A stretch of 64,000 bases of DNA from Sulfurimonas sp. RIFOXYD12_FULL_33_39 (GTDB lineage Bacteria; Campylobacterota; Campylobacteria; Campylobacterales; Sulfurimonadaceae): assembly GCA_001829785.1 (NCBI GenBank), contig MICF01000007.1, positions 186,001 through 250,000 of the forward strand. The letters run 5' to 3'. The stretch's first letter is position 1; each line of letters begins with the position of its first letter. Positions 36,680 through 45,362 of this stretch are shown one piece after another. Both the position numbers and the translations under genes were made by a program. A model generated the notes under the pieces. That model saw only the letters and a list, made by a program, of their open reading frames with translations, did no database searches and was not told where the DNA came from.

Positions 36680-37304
36680 TGGCTAATTTTGTCAGTTCGT
36701 CTAAAGTCTTGCTTTGAGCTTTAGTTCTTAGAACTTTAAAGATTATTTGCCGACTCATCCACATCCTGTCAAACACCTCCTGACTCTCATGAGGCTCTAA
36801 CTGAATACGCTCTTCGCCAGTCGGGTATAGATACATTAAGTACTTGCCATGATTTGAAAGCTCAATAGCGTAGTTTTGCGTCAGTCCGCCGATATTTACA
36901 GGGAAACGAATACCTTTACAATCTGCTCTTAACCAAGCGATAAACAATCTCTTATCATTCTCTATAGACTTTTTACGCTCTTTTTCACGCTCTTTTTTGA
37001 GTCTGTTTCTCCAAGTATTATAAGGGTCGATAAGCCAGATAACACGCTTAAAATCTTGCGGATACATCTCGTTTTGTTTTGCATTTAATTTGACATGTAG
37101 ATAACCGGCTTTTACAAGATTTTTTAAAGCGTCTCTTATAGCAGTTTCTTTTTTATCAATTAAGTGTGTAAGAGTGTCATTTGTTATGCGGCTATATCCG
37201 TGTTCATTTACATGTTCAGCTATGATTAGATATAATCTGATGTCAAAATCTTTGAGTTTTTTGTCTTTGTAAAGTACTTTTGGTATTGATACTGAGTATC
37301 CCAT
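36657..37304 (-). CDS. Winged-helix replication or regulatory protein
   Basis: 215 residues. The N-terminal ~75 residues form a winged helix typical of phage/plasmid replication initiators (LKDFDIRLYLIIAEHVNEHG, then TNDTLTHLIDKKETAIRDAL and a wing LVKAGYLHVKL). The rest is basic and helical with no catalytic motif. As first gene of the minus-strand series, next to the right repeat, it suits an initiator or early regulator. No rolling-circle (HUH or superfamily I) motifs are seen, unlike the PM2 initiator P12. Confidence 0.65.
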   Translation of the reverse strand: MGYSVSIPKVLYKDKKLKDFDIRLYLIIAEHVNEHGYSRITNDTLTHLIDKKETAIRDALKNLVKAGYLHVKLNAKQNEMYPQDFKRVIWLIDPYNTWRNRLKKEREKERKKSIENDKRLFIAWLRADCKGIRFPVNIGGLTQNYAIELSNHGKYLMYLYPTGEERIQLEPHESQEVFDRMWMSRQIIFKVLRTKAQSKTLDELTKLANEKNEND

Positions 37305-37374
37305 TTTTTGCCTTGTTTTTTTGAATTTTCACATGAGGTAACTCGTGTTTTTCATGGCGGGATATATGGAAATT

Positions 37375-37427
37375 TGTCGTTTAAGTTTCGAGCGTGTTTT
37401 TTTGCTAACCTTAAACGGTTTTTTATA
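37375..37427. promoter_or_regulatory. Right-end control region of the provirus
   Basis: Contains CGTTTAAGTTTCGAGC (37378-37393), the same motif as at the ribbon-helix-helix promoter, and the 18-base AACCTTAAACGG...TTTTTT (37407-37424), the exact reverse complement of 27568-27585. It lies upstream of the winged-helix gene and may hold its promoter and operator. Confidence 0.55.
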
Positions 37428-37483
37428 TGTTTTGTTAACCAAAAAAAATATGAAGCCCTAAAATAGGGAGTTTGCAACAAAAA

Positions 37484-37505
37484 ATTTTCAAGAGAATTTA
37501 CATTA
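37484..37505 (+). repeat. Right attachment-site repeat (attR), dif-like continuation
   Basis: Identical to 26876-26897. Here the last bases continue as TTATGTTAACC (37503-37513), which matches nine of eleven positions of the conserved XerD arm TTATGTTAAAT of proteobacterial dif sites, with TTTACA as a six-base centre. The left arm is poorly matched. Confidence 0.75.
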
Positions 37506-37557
37506 TGTTAACCAATACATGTATTTGTAATATTTAAACTTTTAAAAAAGAGAAAAA

Positions 37558-37764
37558 ATGAGCACAAAAGAGCAATTAGTAGCAGATATAGAAAATTTAC
37601 TTAATACTTATGAAGGAATTCATAAAACAGATATTAATCCTGACATATTAAAGTTTATGGACAAAAATACTTTAATTAGCATAATAGATTCACTTCTAAA
37701 TCAAAAAGAGTATTCCAAAGAATCAGATTTGGAATGGTTGGAAAAATTTAAAAAATACTCCTAA
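37558..37764 (+). CDS. Small conserved-looking hypothetical protein (68 aa)
   Basis: Helical, acidic protein (MSTKEQLVADIENLLNTYEG, ending LEWLEKFKKYS) just outside the right repeat. AAAAAAGAG precedes the ATG. No family recognised. Its upstream region is the chromosome side of the junction, so the insertion may have separated it from the promoter at 26767. Confidence 0.6.
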   Translation: MSTKEQLVADIENLLNTYEGIHKTDINPDILKFMDKNTLISIIDSLLNQKEYSKESDLEWLEKFKKYS

Positions 37765-37882
37765 CTATGCCCTATTTGTGGTAATTTGTTTTCATTTAGT
37801 TTTATTTAATCAGAATCCGTTTGATTTGTTACCAAATTATCTGGTATAATTATGTCACATTTAAAAAAAAAAGGATTTTGTT

Positions 37883-38428
37883 ATGTCTAATGTAGATTTA
37901 GTTCAATTAACGCAACAAACAAAAAAATTATCGGCAATGGTTGTGGAGGATGAAAAAGTAGCAAATGAGCTTTTAAGCTCAACTTTTAAAAACTTTTTCT
38001 CGGACGTAAAGTCATGTTTTAACGGAAAAGAAGCGTTGGAAGCATATTCCAAATCTGTTCCAGATGTTGTTTTTGTTGATATTATAATGGCGGGAATGGA
38101 TGGTATTGAACTTTCACGTAAAATTCGTGAAATAAATCCTAGTCAAATTATTATCGTAATTTCAGCAAGTAACGATATTGACAAAATATCGGAATCTATT
38201 GAAGTTGGAGTAAATAGCTTCATTCAAAAGCCAATTGATACGAGAAAAATCATTGAACTTTTGACAAGTGTTATATCTATGATAAATAAAAAGAAGAAAA
38301 TAGAAACAAAAACATTTTCAATCTCTTTACCTTTAGATATATATGAAGTGGTTAATGATAATGCTAAAGCTGAAAGTATTTCAAAAAATGCAGTAATTAT
38401 TAGAGCGCTTCGTAATTTTTACGAATAA
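37883..38428 (+). CDS. Response regulator with a ribbon-helix-helix output domain
   Basis: 181 residues. Receiver domain at 16-130 with acidic E22/D23, phosphoacceptor D66, S94 and K116. The C-terminal ~38 residues (FSISLPLDIYEVVNDNAKAE, then SISKNAVIIRALRNFY) look like a ribbon-helix-helix DNA-binding domain, an uncommon output for response regulators. No histidine kinase is adjacent. An extended -10 (TGG-TATAAT) and AAAAAAGGA precede it. Receiver assignment is secure; the output domain is inferred from pattern. Confidence 0.8.
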   Translation: MSNVDLVQLTQQTKKLSAMVVEDEKVANELLSSTFKNFFSDVKSCFNGKEALEAYSKSVPDVVFVDIIMAGMDGIELSRKIREINPSQIIIVISASNDIDKISESIEVGVNSFIQKPIDTRKIIELLTSVISMINKKKKIETKTFSISLPLDIYEVVNDNAKAESISKNAVIIRALRNFYE

Positions 38429-38528
38429 TTAAATTTCTTGCTGAGCCTTAAGTAATTTAATGATTTATTAAGAAATAAATCTATATAATTTCGGCTCAGT
38501 AATTAATACTGAAAAAACGCTATAGAGT

Positions 38529-38603
38529 GGCCCCGTCGTCTAGCGGTCAGGATCCATGGTTTTCATCCATGTTACAGGAGTTCGATTCTCCTCGGGGTCA
38601 CCA
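38529..38603 (+). tRNA. tRNA-Glu (anticodon TTC)
   Basis: Folds as a cloverleaf: acceptor GGCCCCG with CGGGGTC, anticodon stem CATGG/CCATG around loop TTTTCAT (anticodon TTC), T-loop GTTCGATTC, and an encoded CCA end. TATAAT at 38484-38489 is a likely -10. It stands directly before gltX. Confidence 0.97.
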
Positions 38604-38687
38604 CTTCTTCTAAAAAAACAATCAAAAGTAAAACATATCCTCAGCTAAAATACGCTAACATTTCAAAAATTATTTTTAGGATTTTTA

Positions 38688-39986
38688 ATGTTAAGATTTG
38701 CGCCTAGTCCGACCGGTGATATGCACATAGGTAATCTAAGAGTTGCCCTATTTAACTATATTGTATCAAAACAAAAAAATGAAGAACTTATTGTCAGAAT
38801 TGAAGATACTGATAAAGAGAGAAATATCGAAGGCAAAGATAAAGAGATATTAGAAATCTTAGATCTTTTTGGTATTGAATATTCTCAAGTTATGTATCAA
38901 AGTCATAATGCACGTTTTCACTCGGCAATGGCACTTCAACTTTTACATGAGATAAAAGCATTTAGCTGTTTTTGTTCATCAGAATGGCTAGATAAAAAAA
39001 GAGAAGAAGCTAAAGAGAGTAAAACAGCTTACAGATACGATGATGCATGCAGTAACTTACCTGGTGAACTTGTAATAGACAATATGAATCCATTTACGGT
39101 AAGAATTAGAAAACCGTTAGAAGCTATTGTTGTTAAAGATCATATTAAGGGTGAAATTAAATTTGATCCTAATGAAATTGATAGTTTTATTATTATGAGA
39201 CAGGATAAAACGCCTACATATAATTTTGCATGTGCCGTTGATGATATGCTTAGCGATATTTCATTGGTAATCCGCGGCGAAGACCATGTAAGCAACACTC
39301 CTAAGCAGATTTTAATAAGAACTTCACTTGGATATACTAAAAATATTGAGTATGCACATTTACCTATTATATTAAATGATAATGGTAAAAAAATGAGCAA
39401 AAGAGACGATGCTTCTAGCGTAAAATGGCTTTTGGAAGAGGGATATCTACCTTCTGCAATTGCAAATTATTTAATATTAATGGGAAATAAGCCTCCAAAA
39501 GAGATTTTTGATATTAAAGAAGCTATTAAATGGTTTAATTTAGAAAATATATCAAAATCCCCTGCTCGTTTCGATATTAACATGTTAAAACATATAAATA
39601 AAGAGCATCTTAAAATGTTGGATTCCAAAGAACTGTCTCGCTATGTAGGTTTTGCAGATGAGGAGATAGGCGAACTTGCAAAAGTATATCTTGAAGAAGT
39701 AAGTACTACAAAAGAGTTGAAATCAAAAATAAAACCTATATTTTCTGAAAAAGAAATTCCTAATGAATTTAAAGAATCAGCAAATACAATAATTAAAGTT
39801 ATTAAAAATGCGCCCTACTTTGAAGAATATGAAGATTTTAAAAACTATGTAATGAAAGAATCAGCTCTTAAAGGAAAAAACTTTTTCAAACCATTAAGAC
39901 TTCTTCTCACAGGTGCGGAGCATGGTCCAGATATTGCAGTTATTTACAAATATATTAAAAATTATATAGGAGAGATTGTCAAATGA
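38688..39986 (+). CDS. gltX: Glutamyl-tRNA synthetase
   Basis: Class I synthetase that charges tRNA-Glu or, in bacteria with two copies, tRNA-Gln for later amidation. 432 residues with [17 protein letters not shown] (the HIGH-like motif), [11 protein letters not shown]-type stretch and [10 protein letters not shown]. Its shorter length is closer to the second Helicobacter enzyme (GltX2, specific for tRNA-Gln), so the tRNA beside it need not be the substrate; this is from memory and uncertain. A four-base overlap leads into the next gene. Confidence 0.94.
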   Translation: MLRFAPSPTGDMHIGNLRVALFNYIVSKQKNEELIVRIEDTDKERNIEGKDKEILEILDLFGIEYSQVMYQSHNARFHSAMALQLLHEIKAFSCFCSSEWLDKKREEAKESKTAYRYDDACSNLPGELVIDNMNPFTVRIRKPLEAIVVKDHIKGEIKFDPNEIDSFIIMRQDKTPTYNFACAVDDMLSDISLVIRGEDHVSNTPKQILIRTSLGYTKNIEYAHLPIILNDNGKKMSKRDDASSVKWLLEEGYLPSAIANYLILMGNKPPKEIFDIKEAIKWFNLENISKSPARFDINMLKHINKEHLKMLDSKELSRYVGFADEEIGELAKVYLEEVSTTKELKSKIKPIFSEKEIPNEFKESANTIIKVIKNAPYFEEYEDFKNYVMKESALKGKNFFKPLRLLLTGAEHGPDIAVIYKYIKNYIGEIVK

Positions 39987-40270
39987 GCATTATTATAGAG
40001 ATAGTTCAAGGCGTAGGTTCAATCGTTCTTGGACTGATAAATATTTATATATGGGTAGTTATTATAACAGCTCTTCTTAGTTTTGTTAATCCTGACCCAT
40101 ATAACCCTATAGTTCAGTTTTTATATAGAATTACAAATCCTGCGTATGTACTTGTAAGAAAATTTATAAAAACTAATTTTAATGGCTTAGATTTGGCACC
40201 GCTAATAATTATAATTGGATTACAAATTATAACTGTTCTGCTTGGTTCAATTCTACATGCTCTTTATTAA
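39983..40270 (+). CDS. YggT-family membrane protein
   Basis: 95 residues with two membrane helices separated by [18 protein letters not shown], the hallmark of YggT/Ycf19-like proteins, and a C-terminal [17 protein letters not shown]. Overlaps gltX by four bases. Relatives are linked to cell envelope and division functions; the exact role is unknown. Confidence 0.88.
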   Translation: MSIIIEIVQGVGSIVLGLINIYIWVVIITALLSFVNPDPYNPIVQFLYRITNPAYVLVRKFIKTNFNGLDLAPLIIIIGLQIITVLLGSILHALY

Positions 40271-40752
40271 TCTTTTAAATATTTTAATGCAGACGAAGAT
40301 AAATTATCGTTTTCTAAAATAAGGTTTATTGACTCTGCTTGTTTAAATGTAACGAGATAGTATCTATTCCAACTATTTTTTGTATCCACTAGGTGAGAAA
40401 ACTTATTCTCACTAGAAAGTTTTTCAATTTTAGCAGGTAGCTCTGAATTTAGTTTTAGCTTTAAATCTAAATCAGACGGGCTACTTTGGTCATATATCTC
40501 TCTTGCTTGTTTCGTAAAAAAAAAGACAAAAAAGTACTCTTCTTGATTATATATCTCAGGATATACCTCATTCAGATATATAGCTGAAAGTACACCCTCA
40601 ACTTCACCATCTTTAGATACTATTTTACTGCTTTGCAGACTTGATATGCTTAGCTCTTGAACTTTATCCATTTTAAATTCGTTAAAAGCATTTTTCTTAG
40701 AGCATCCTGCAAAAACTATTGAAAATATTAAAATCGTAAAAAAAAATCTCAT
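40267..40752 (-). CDS. Lipoprotein of unknown function (161 aa)
   Basis: Signal peptide with lipobox (MRFFFTILIFSIVFAGCSKK), then a mixed alpha/beta domain rich in Glu/Lys/Ser. It converges on the YggT gene with a four-base overlap. No family recognised. It would sit in the inner or outer membrane facing the periplasm. Confidence 0.75.
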   Translation of the reverse strand: MRFFFTILIFSIVFAGCSKKNAFNEFKMDKVQELSISSLQSSKIVSKDGEVEGVLSAIYLNEVYPEIYNQEEYFFVFFFTKQAREIYDQSSPSDLDLKLKLNSELPAKIEKLSSENKFSHLVDTKNSWNRYYLVTFKQAESINLILENDNLSSSALKYLKD

Positions 40753-40848
40753 CTAAATTCCTATAAATAATGAGAGAATTATATCTTATTAAACAAGCTT
40801 TTAAAGACTATTTTGTATAATCACCTAAATTTTAATAAAGTGTTTAAA

Positions 40849-41352
40849 TTGAAAAAAAGATTAGCAGTTGCATTTACAGGTCCATCAAATAGCGGTAAAA
40901 CTACTCTTATACTAAAAGTTGCGCGAAAACTCATTCATGAATACAAAAAAGATGTTGCTATAATTAAACATGATCCAAAAGATAAAGCTCGTTTTGATGT
41001 AGAGGGAAAAGATAGTTATAAATTTTCAGATACCGGTGCCGAAGTAATTGTGACTTCTCCAAACCGCACTACATACTTTTCACAAAGACAAAAAGATTTG
41101 GATGAAATGATAAGATTGTTTGATAAGTTTGATATTTTGTTAGTAGAGGGCTTGAAAAATCTACCTCTACCTAGAATTAGTATATTTAGAGACTCTTTGG
41201 ATAGTGATTATTTTCCGTACATGGATGCACTTGCTACAGATGGAAGCGTAAATATTAGCGATTATAATTTACCGGGTAATGTTGATATACTGGATATAAA
41301 CAATTGTGAAGATGTAATATCTTGGATATTAAAAAATGCGAAAGAAGTGTAA
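40849..41352 (+). CDS. mobB: Molybdopterin-guanine dinucleotide biosynthesis protein MobB
   Basis: GTP-binding protein that aids attachment of GMP to molybdopterin for Mo/W enzymes. 167 residues if started at the TTG giving (M)[19 protein letters not shown]; the P-loop GPSNSGKT directly follows, as usual in Mob[21 protein letters not shown] and [14 protein letters not shown] are family stretches. An in-frame TTG 12 codons upstream is possible. Confidence 0.88.
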   Translation: MKKRLAVAFTGPSNSGKTTLILKVARKLIHEYKKDVAIIKHDPKDKARFDVEGKDSYKFSDTGAEVIVTSPNRTTYFSQRQKDLDEMIRLFDKFDILLVEGLKNLPLPRISIFRDSLDSDYFPYMDALATDGSVNISDYNLPGNVDILDINNCEDVISWILKNAKEV

Positions 41353-41357
41353 AAAAG

Positions 41358-42200
41358 ATGAATGATATATTTAAAGCGATACAAAAAACTGCTATAAGAA
41401 TAAAAGATGCGATAGATACCAAAGATATAGGTTATTCGCAACAAGAAAATAGTTCCGGTGAAACTCAACTTCAACTTGACATTAAATGTGACATGATAAT
41501 TGAAGAAGAATTTTCACATGTAGTTTCTATTCATACGATAGCAAGTGAAGAGAAAGAAAAAGAGATGCTTTTACATAAAGACGGCAAATATTTTATTGCT
41601 TATGATCCGCTTGATGGTTCATCTTTAATAGATGTAAATCTTAGCGTAGGTTCAATTTTTGGAATCTATGAAAATGCTTTTGGTGCAAAAAATATGGTTG
41701 CTTCATGTTATGTTGTTTTTGGTCCACGCGTTGAGATGGTATTTGCTCACAATAAAACAAAACTACATTTGCTTCAAGCTGGTGAATTTGAATTTGTTAA
41801 AGAGATTCGTCTAAACGAAAAAGGTAAATTAAATGCACCGGGCGGAACACAACAAAACTGGAAGCCATATCATAAAACAATGGTTGATAGCTTCTTTGCA
41901 GAAGGATATCGTTTGAGATATTCAGGCGGAATGGTTCCTGATTTACACCAGATATTGCTTAAAGGTGGCGGACTATTTAGCTATCCTGCAACATCAGACA
42001 AACCGGATGGAAAACTTCGTAAACTTTTTGAAGTATTTCCTTTTGCATTTATATACAAAACTGCCGGTGGAGAAGCTATAGATGGTCAAAATGATTTAAT
42101 GACACTTGAACATACACATATTCATGACACTTCACCATGTTTCTTTGGCTCAAAATATGAGATAGCAAGAGTAAAAGAAGTTTATGCAAGCAACAGATAG
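41358..42200 (+). CDS. fbp: Fructose-1,6-bisphosphatase, class I
   Basis: Gluconeogenic phosphatase, needed in an autotroph to make hexoses. 280 residues from the ATG giving [15 protein letters not shown]; an earlier start lies inside mobB. The metal and substrate motif [12 protein letters not shown] is clear, with the C-terminal [12 protein letters not shown]. Shorter than the E. coli enzyme, as typical for this phylum. Confidence 0.93.
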   Translation: MNDIFKAIQKTAIRIKDAIDTKDIGYSQQENSSGETQLQLDIKCDMIIEEEFSHVVSIHTIASEEKEKEMLLHKDGKYFIAYDPLDGSSLIDVNLSVGSIFGIYENAFGAKNMVASCYVVFGPRVEMVFAHNKTKLHLLQAGEFEFVKEIRLNEKGKLNAPGGTQQNWKPYHKTMVDSFFAEGYRLRYSGGMVPDLHQILLKGGGLFSYPATSDKPDGKLRKLFEVFPFAFIYKTAGGEAIDGQNDLMTLEHTHIHDTSPCFFGSKYEIARVKEVYASNR

Positions 42201-42390
42201 TCAGAAACCTGATAAATTTGAACTTTATCTTGATGAGATGGTAATAAAAGTTGAAAGTTGTCAAAAAGACAAGAGTTTAAAAAGTTGCAGTAGTTGTGAA
42301 TTGTACATAAGCTGTCAGCTAAGAAGCAATTATGTTAAAGCTGTTTATAACAGTATGTCTAAAGGCGATACCGGTGGATTTGAGTTCTAG
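42184..42390 (+). CDS. Small Cys-rich protein after fbp (68 aa)
   Basis: Overlaps fbp by 17 bases. Contains [13 protein letters not shown], a CxxC with a third Cys seven residues later and another Cys upstream (VESCQKD), suggesting metal binding. The family is often seen next to metG in related genomes by my recollection, but the function is unknown. Confidence 0.65.
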   Translation: MQATDSQKPDKFELYLDEMVIKVESCQKDKSLKSCSSCELYISCQLRSNYVKAVYNSMSKGDTGGFEF

Positions 42391-42424
42391 TTACAGTGTG
42401 ATATTAAATAATAAAGGATAAAAA

Positions 42425-44359
42425 TTGAGTAAATATATAACAACACCTATATACTACGTTAACGGAGAGGCTCATATCGGGCATGCATACACTACTTTTA
42501 TAGCTGATAGTATGGCTAGATACGAAAAGTTAAAAGGTGAAGATACTTACTTTTTAACCGGAACCGATGAGCATGGTCAAAAAATTGAAGAATCAGCACA
42601 AAAAAATGGCAAACCTACTCAACAGTTCGCCGATGAGATAAGTGCTAGTTTTAAAAATCTATGGGATGAGTTTGAGATAGATTATGACAAATTTATTCGC
42701 ACAACAGATGAAGACCATAAAAAAGGTGTACAAAAAGCTTTTGAAGCAATGTATGCTAAAGGTGATATATACAAAGACTTTTATGAGGGGCATTACTGCG
42801 TTAGTTGTGAGACATTTTTTCCTGAAACTCAACTTGTTGACGGCGAATTTTGTCCTGATTGCGGTAGAAGCACAAATATCATAAAAGAGGAGAGCTACTT
42901 TTTTAGACTCTCAAAGTATGAAGATGCCTTGCTTAAACATTATGAAGAGAATTCTGATTTTATTATGCCTCGTTCTCGTGCGAATGAAGTAATAAACTTT
43001 GTAAAAGGCGGCTTACGTGACCTCTCAGTTACAAGGACCTCTTTTACATGGGGCGTTAAAATGCCGAACTCTATTAAAGATGATAAACATGTTATGTATG
43101 TTTGGCTTGATGCCCTGTTAAATTATATAACAGGGCTTGGTTATGGCAAAGATGATAAAAATATGCATTTTTGGCCGGCAAGCGTTCAGTTTGTAGGAAA
43201 AGATATTCTTCGTTTTCATGCTATCTACTGGCCTGCATTTTTAATGAGTCTTGATTTGCCTCTTCCAAAGCATATAGCTGCTCATGGATGGTGGACAAGA
43301 GACGGAGAGAAAATGAGTAAATCAAAAGGTAATGTTATCTCTCCAAAGCAAGTTGCTGATGCTTACGGTGTTGAAAACTTAAGATACTTTATGCTTAGAG
43401 AAGTTCCTTTTGGGCAAGACGGAGATTTTTCTCAAAGAGCTTTTATTGATAGAATAAATTCAGAACTTAGCAATGATTTGGGCAATCTTTTAAATCGTAT
43501 TATAGGTATGAGCGGCAAATATTCAGACTTTGAGATAGACAGCGTAGATGTTCTTAAGTATCATGTAAAAGAGCTTGAGGCTATGAATACAGTACTTGAT
43601 TCACTTGATACGTATATGCAAAATTTTCAGACACACAGATACCTAGAAGAGTTATGGAGACTTTTTTCTATCGGAAATAAAGCCATAGAAGAGCATGCTC
43701 CGTGGGTTAAAATGAAAGAGAATAAAAAAGACGAAGCACTTGCCACTGTTGCACTGGTTGCAAATATACTTGCAAAAGCAGCCATTATGCTCTCTCCTAT
43801 TATGCCGCGCACGACAAATACAATAGCAGATGCTTTACATTTTACAATAGACAATTCAAGCTACACAGAGTTTGTACAAAATAAAAAATTATTGAAATTG
43901 TTTAATATCAAGGTAGTTCCACCTCTTTTCCCACGAGTAGAAGAGCCATTAATGCCTGAAGCTCCTGCTGCACAACCAAATGCTCCTAAAGAAATTGCTA
44001 AAGAAGACAACAAGTCTTTGGTTGAGCAAGACAACCTTATAGAAATCGGTCAGTTTTTTGAAACATCTCTAAAAATTGGAGTTATTATAGAAGCTGAAGA
44101 AGTTGAAAAAAGTAAAAAACTTCTAAAACTTCAAGTTGATTTAGGTGAAGGTAAATTAAGACAGATTGTAGCAGGTATAAGAGAATTTTACACTGCCGAA
44201 TCTTTATTAAATACGCAAGTATGCGTTGTTGCAAACTTAAAACCTGCAAAACTTATGGGAATGATTTCAGAAGGAATGATTCTTGCTGCTAAAGATGAAG
44301 ATGGTTTATGTTTAATTAGACCCCAAATACCTAAAAAAGCAGGCACACCTATTGGATGA
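42425..44359 (+). CDS. metG: Methionyl-tRNA synthetase
   Basis: 644 residues, TTG start with AAAGGA at eight bases. HIGH motif (GEAHIGHAYT), a zinc knuckle CVSCETFFPETQLVDGEFC, the KMSKSKG loop, an anticodon-binding helical domain, a linker rich in Pro/Ala, and a C-terminal EMAP/Trbp111-like tRNA-binding domain (about the last 105 residues). Overlaps the next gene by four bases. Confidence 0.97.
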   Translation: MSKYITTPIYYVNGEAHIGHAYTTFIADSMARYEKLKGEDTYFLTGTDEHGQKIEESAQKNGKPTQQFADEISASFKNLWDEFEIDYDKFIRTTDEDHKKGVQKAFEAMYAKGDIYKDFYEGHYCVSCETFFPETQLVDGEFCPDCGRSTNIIKEESYFFRLSKYEDALLKHYEENSDFIMPRSRANEVINFVKGGLRDLSVTRTSFTWGVKMPNSIKDDKHVMYVWLDALLNYITGLGYGKDDKNMHFWPASVQFVGKDILRFHAIYWPAFLMSLDLPLPKHIAAHGWWTRDGEKMSKSKGNVISPKQVADAYGVENLRYFMLREVPFGQDGDFSQRAFIDRINSELSNDLGNLLNRIIGMSGKYSDFEIDSVDVLKYHVKELEAMNTVLDSLDTYMQNFQTHRYLEELWRLFSIGNKAIEEHAPWVKMKENKKDEALATVALVANILAKAAIMLSPIMPRTTNTIADALHFTIDNSSYTEFVQNKKLLKLFNIKVVPPLFPRVEEPLMPEAPAAQPNAPKEIAKEDNKSLVEQDNLIEIGQFFETSLKIGVIIEAEEVEKSKKLLKLQVDLGEGKLRQIVAGIREFYTAESLLNTQVCVVANLKPAKLMGMISEGMILAAKDEDGLCLIRPQIPKKAGTPIG

Positions 44360-45354
44360 GACTTGAAAATTTTCTAGCACTAACACAAACAACTCTTATT
44401 AATGAGCCGTGCATAAACAGTTTTGAAAATATTGTTTTTGAAGCTTCAAGGATTAAAAGAGGTGATTTGTTCTTTGCTTACAACACTCAAGATATCTCAT
44501 TAGCTGTGGCGAACGGCGCGTACTGTGTTGTTTTTGAAAAGTTGACACCTGAAATAAGAGACAATGAAATAGCTTGGGTATATACAGAAAGCTTAGACGA
44601 TACATTAAAAAGATTGCTTCGTTTTAGAATGATAGAAAAAGAGTCCATAGCTTATGAATGTAATGAAATAATTTTAAAGCTCTCTTTACAAACTATTACA
44701 GAATCAAATTTTATTGCATTAAGCGGTGATTTAAAGTCTGTTTTTAAATCTCTTTGGGATATTCAAAACAGGACGACTGTGCTATTCTGCCCTGCCCTAA
44801 GCGATAAAGAAATATTTACTGCTGTTAAAAAAATTCCTGATATATCTTCTCAAACAATTGAAATAATTGAGCAGACTCTATTTGAAACATCATTTATTTA
44901 TGATAACACTTTTTATGAAAGACAGCTTATATCACCTTTTTTCATCCCTTATTTGGAAAAACTCTTACATTTCTATAAAACACTGAAAATTAAATATAAA
45001 TTAAAAAAATTTACTCCAATAGAACACTTTGAAGCTGTTTTTACAAATACAAAATTTGAAATTAAAAGCTTTGGAAGCAGCGATAAAGTACTTATATTTG
45101 AGCCAAATATAACTCTAATAGACTCTCAGATGATGTTTTTACAACGTCATGCATCTTGGGGAAAAATAATTTTTATTATTCCATCAAGCATCATAAAAGA
45201 GGAGAATGAAAATATTTTTTCTTATCACAACGAAAAAGATATTATTAATATATTAAAAAACAACCATTTTCATTTTGCATTAATTGTGGGGGTTGATAAA
45301 TCCATATTAAATAAACCATTGTCAAATCAAACACAGCTTACTTTGAATTTTTAG
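44356..45354 (+). CDS. Mur-ligase-N-terminal-like protein without an ATP site
   Basis: 332 residues. The first ~80 residues resemble the N-terminal substrate domain of MurE/MurF (IVFEASRIKRGDLFFAYNTQ, then AVANGAYCVVFEK). The expected central ATP-binding GTNGKTT is missing: the matching place reads FIALSGDLKSVFKSLWDIQN. The rest has no clear domain. It looks like a degenerate paralogue that may bind UDP-muramoyl peptides without ligating. Coupled to metG by a four-base overlap. Confidence 0.65.
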   Translation: MRLENFLALTQTTLINEPCINSFENIVFEASRIKRGDLFFAYNTQDISLAVANGAYCVVFEKLTPEIRDNEIAWVYTESLDDTLKRLLRFRMIEKESIAYECNEIILKLSLQTITESNFIALSGDLKSVFKSLWDIQNRTTVLFCPALSDKEIFTAVKKIPDISSQTIEIIEQTLFETSFIYDNTFYERQLISPFFIPYLEKLLHFYKTLKIKYKLKKFTPIEHFEAVFTNTKFEIKSFGSSDKVLIFEPNITLIDSQMMFLQRHASWGKIIFIIPSSIIKEENENIFSYHNEKDIINILKNNHFHFALIVGVDKSILNKPLSNQTQLTLNF

Positions 45355-45362
45355 GAAACAGC

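Larger units (their letters stand above)
26876..37505. mobile_element. PM2-like (double-jelly-roll capsid, tailless) provirus, ~10.6 kb
   Basis: Bounded by an exact 22-bp direct repeat. Between the repeats nearly all genes lie on the minus strand and include a PM2 P2-like capsid protein, a FtsK/HerA packaging ATPase, many single-span membrane proteins, a spike, a lysin and a replication-type winged-helix protein. There is no portal, large terminase, tail tube or tape measure, which argues against a tailed phage. The length is close to that of phage PM2 (about 10 kb). Coding DNA in the structural part looks richer in GC than the flanks. No integrase or transposase is visible. Confidence 0.88.

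Noticed and set aside
27118-37304. Tailed-phage prophage
   Set aside because: Fibre-like and lysin genes suggested it at first, but there is no portal, large terminase, major tail, tape measure or protease; the capsid and ATPase point to a PM2-type virus.
38441-38499. CTGAGCC / GGCTCAG inverted repeat around the tRNA promoter
   Set aside because: Seven-base arms with a 45-base gap; no further support.
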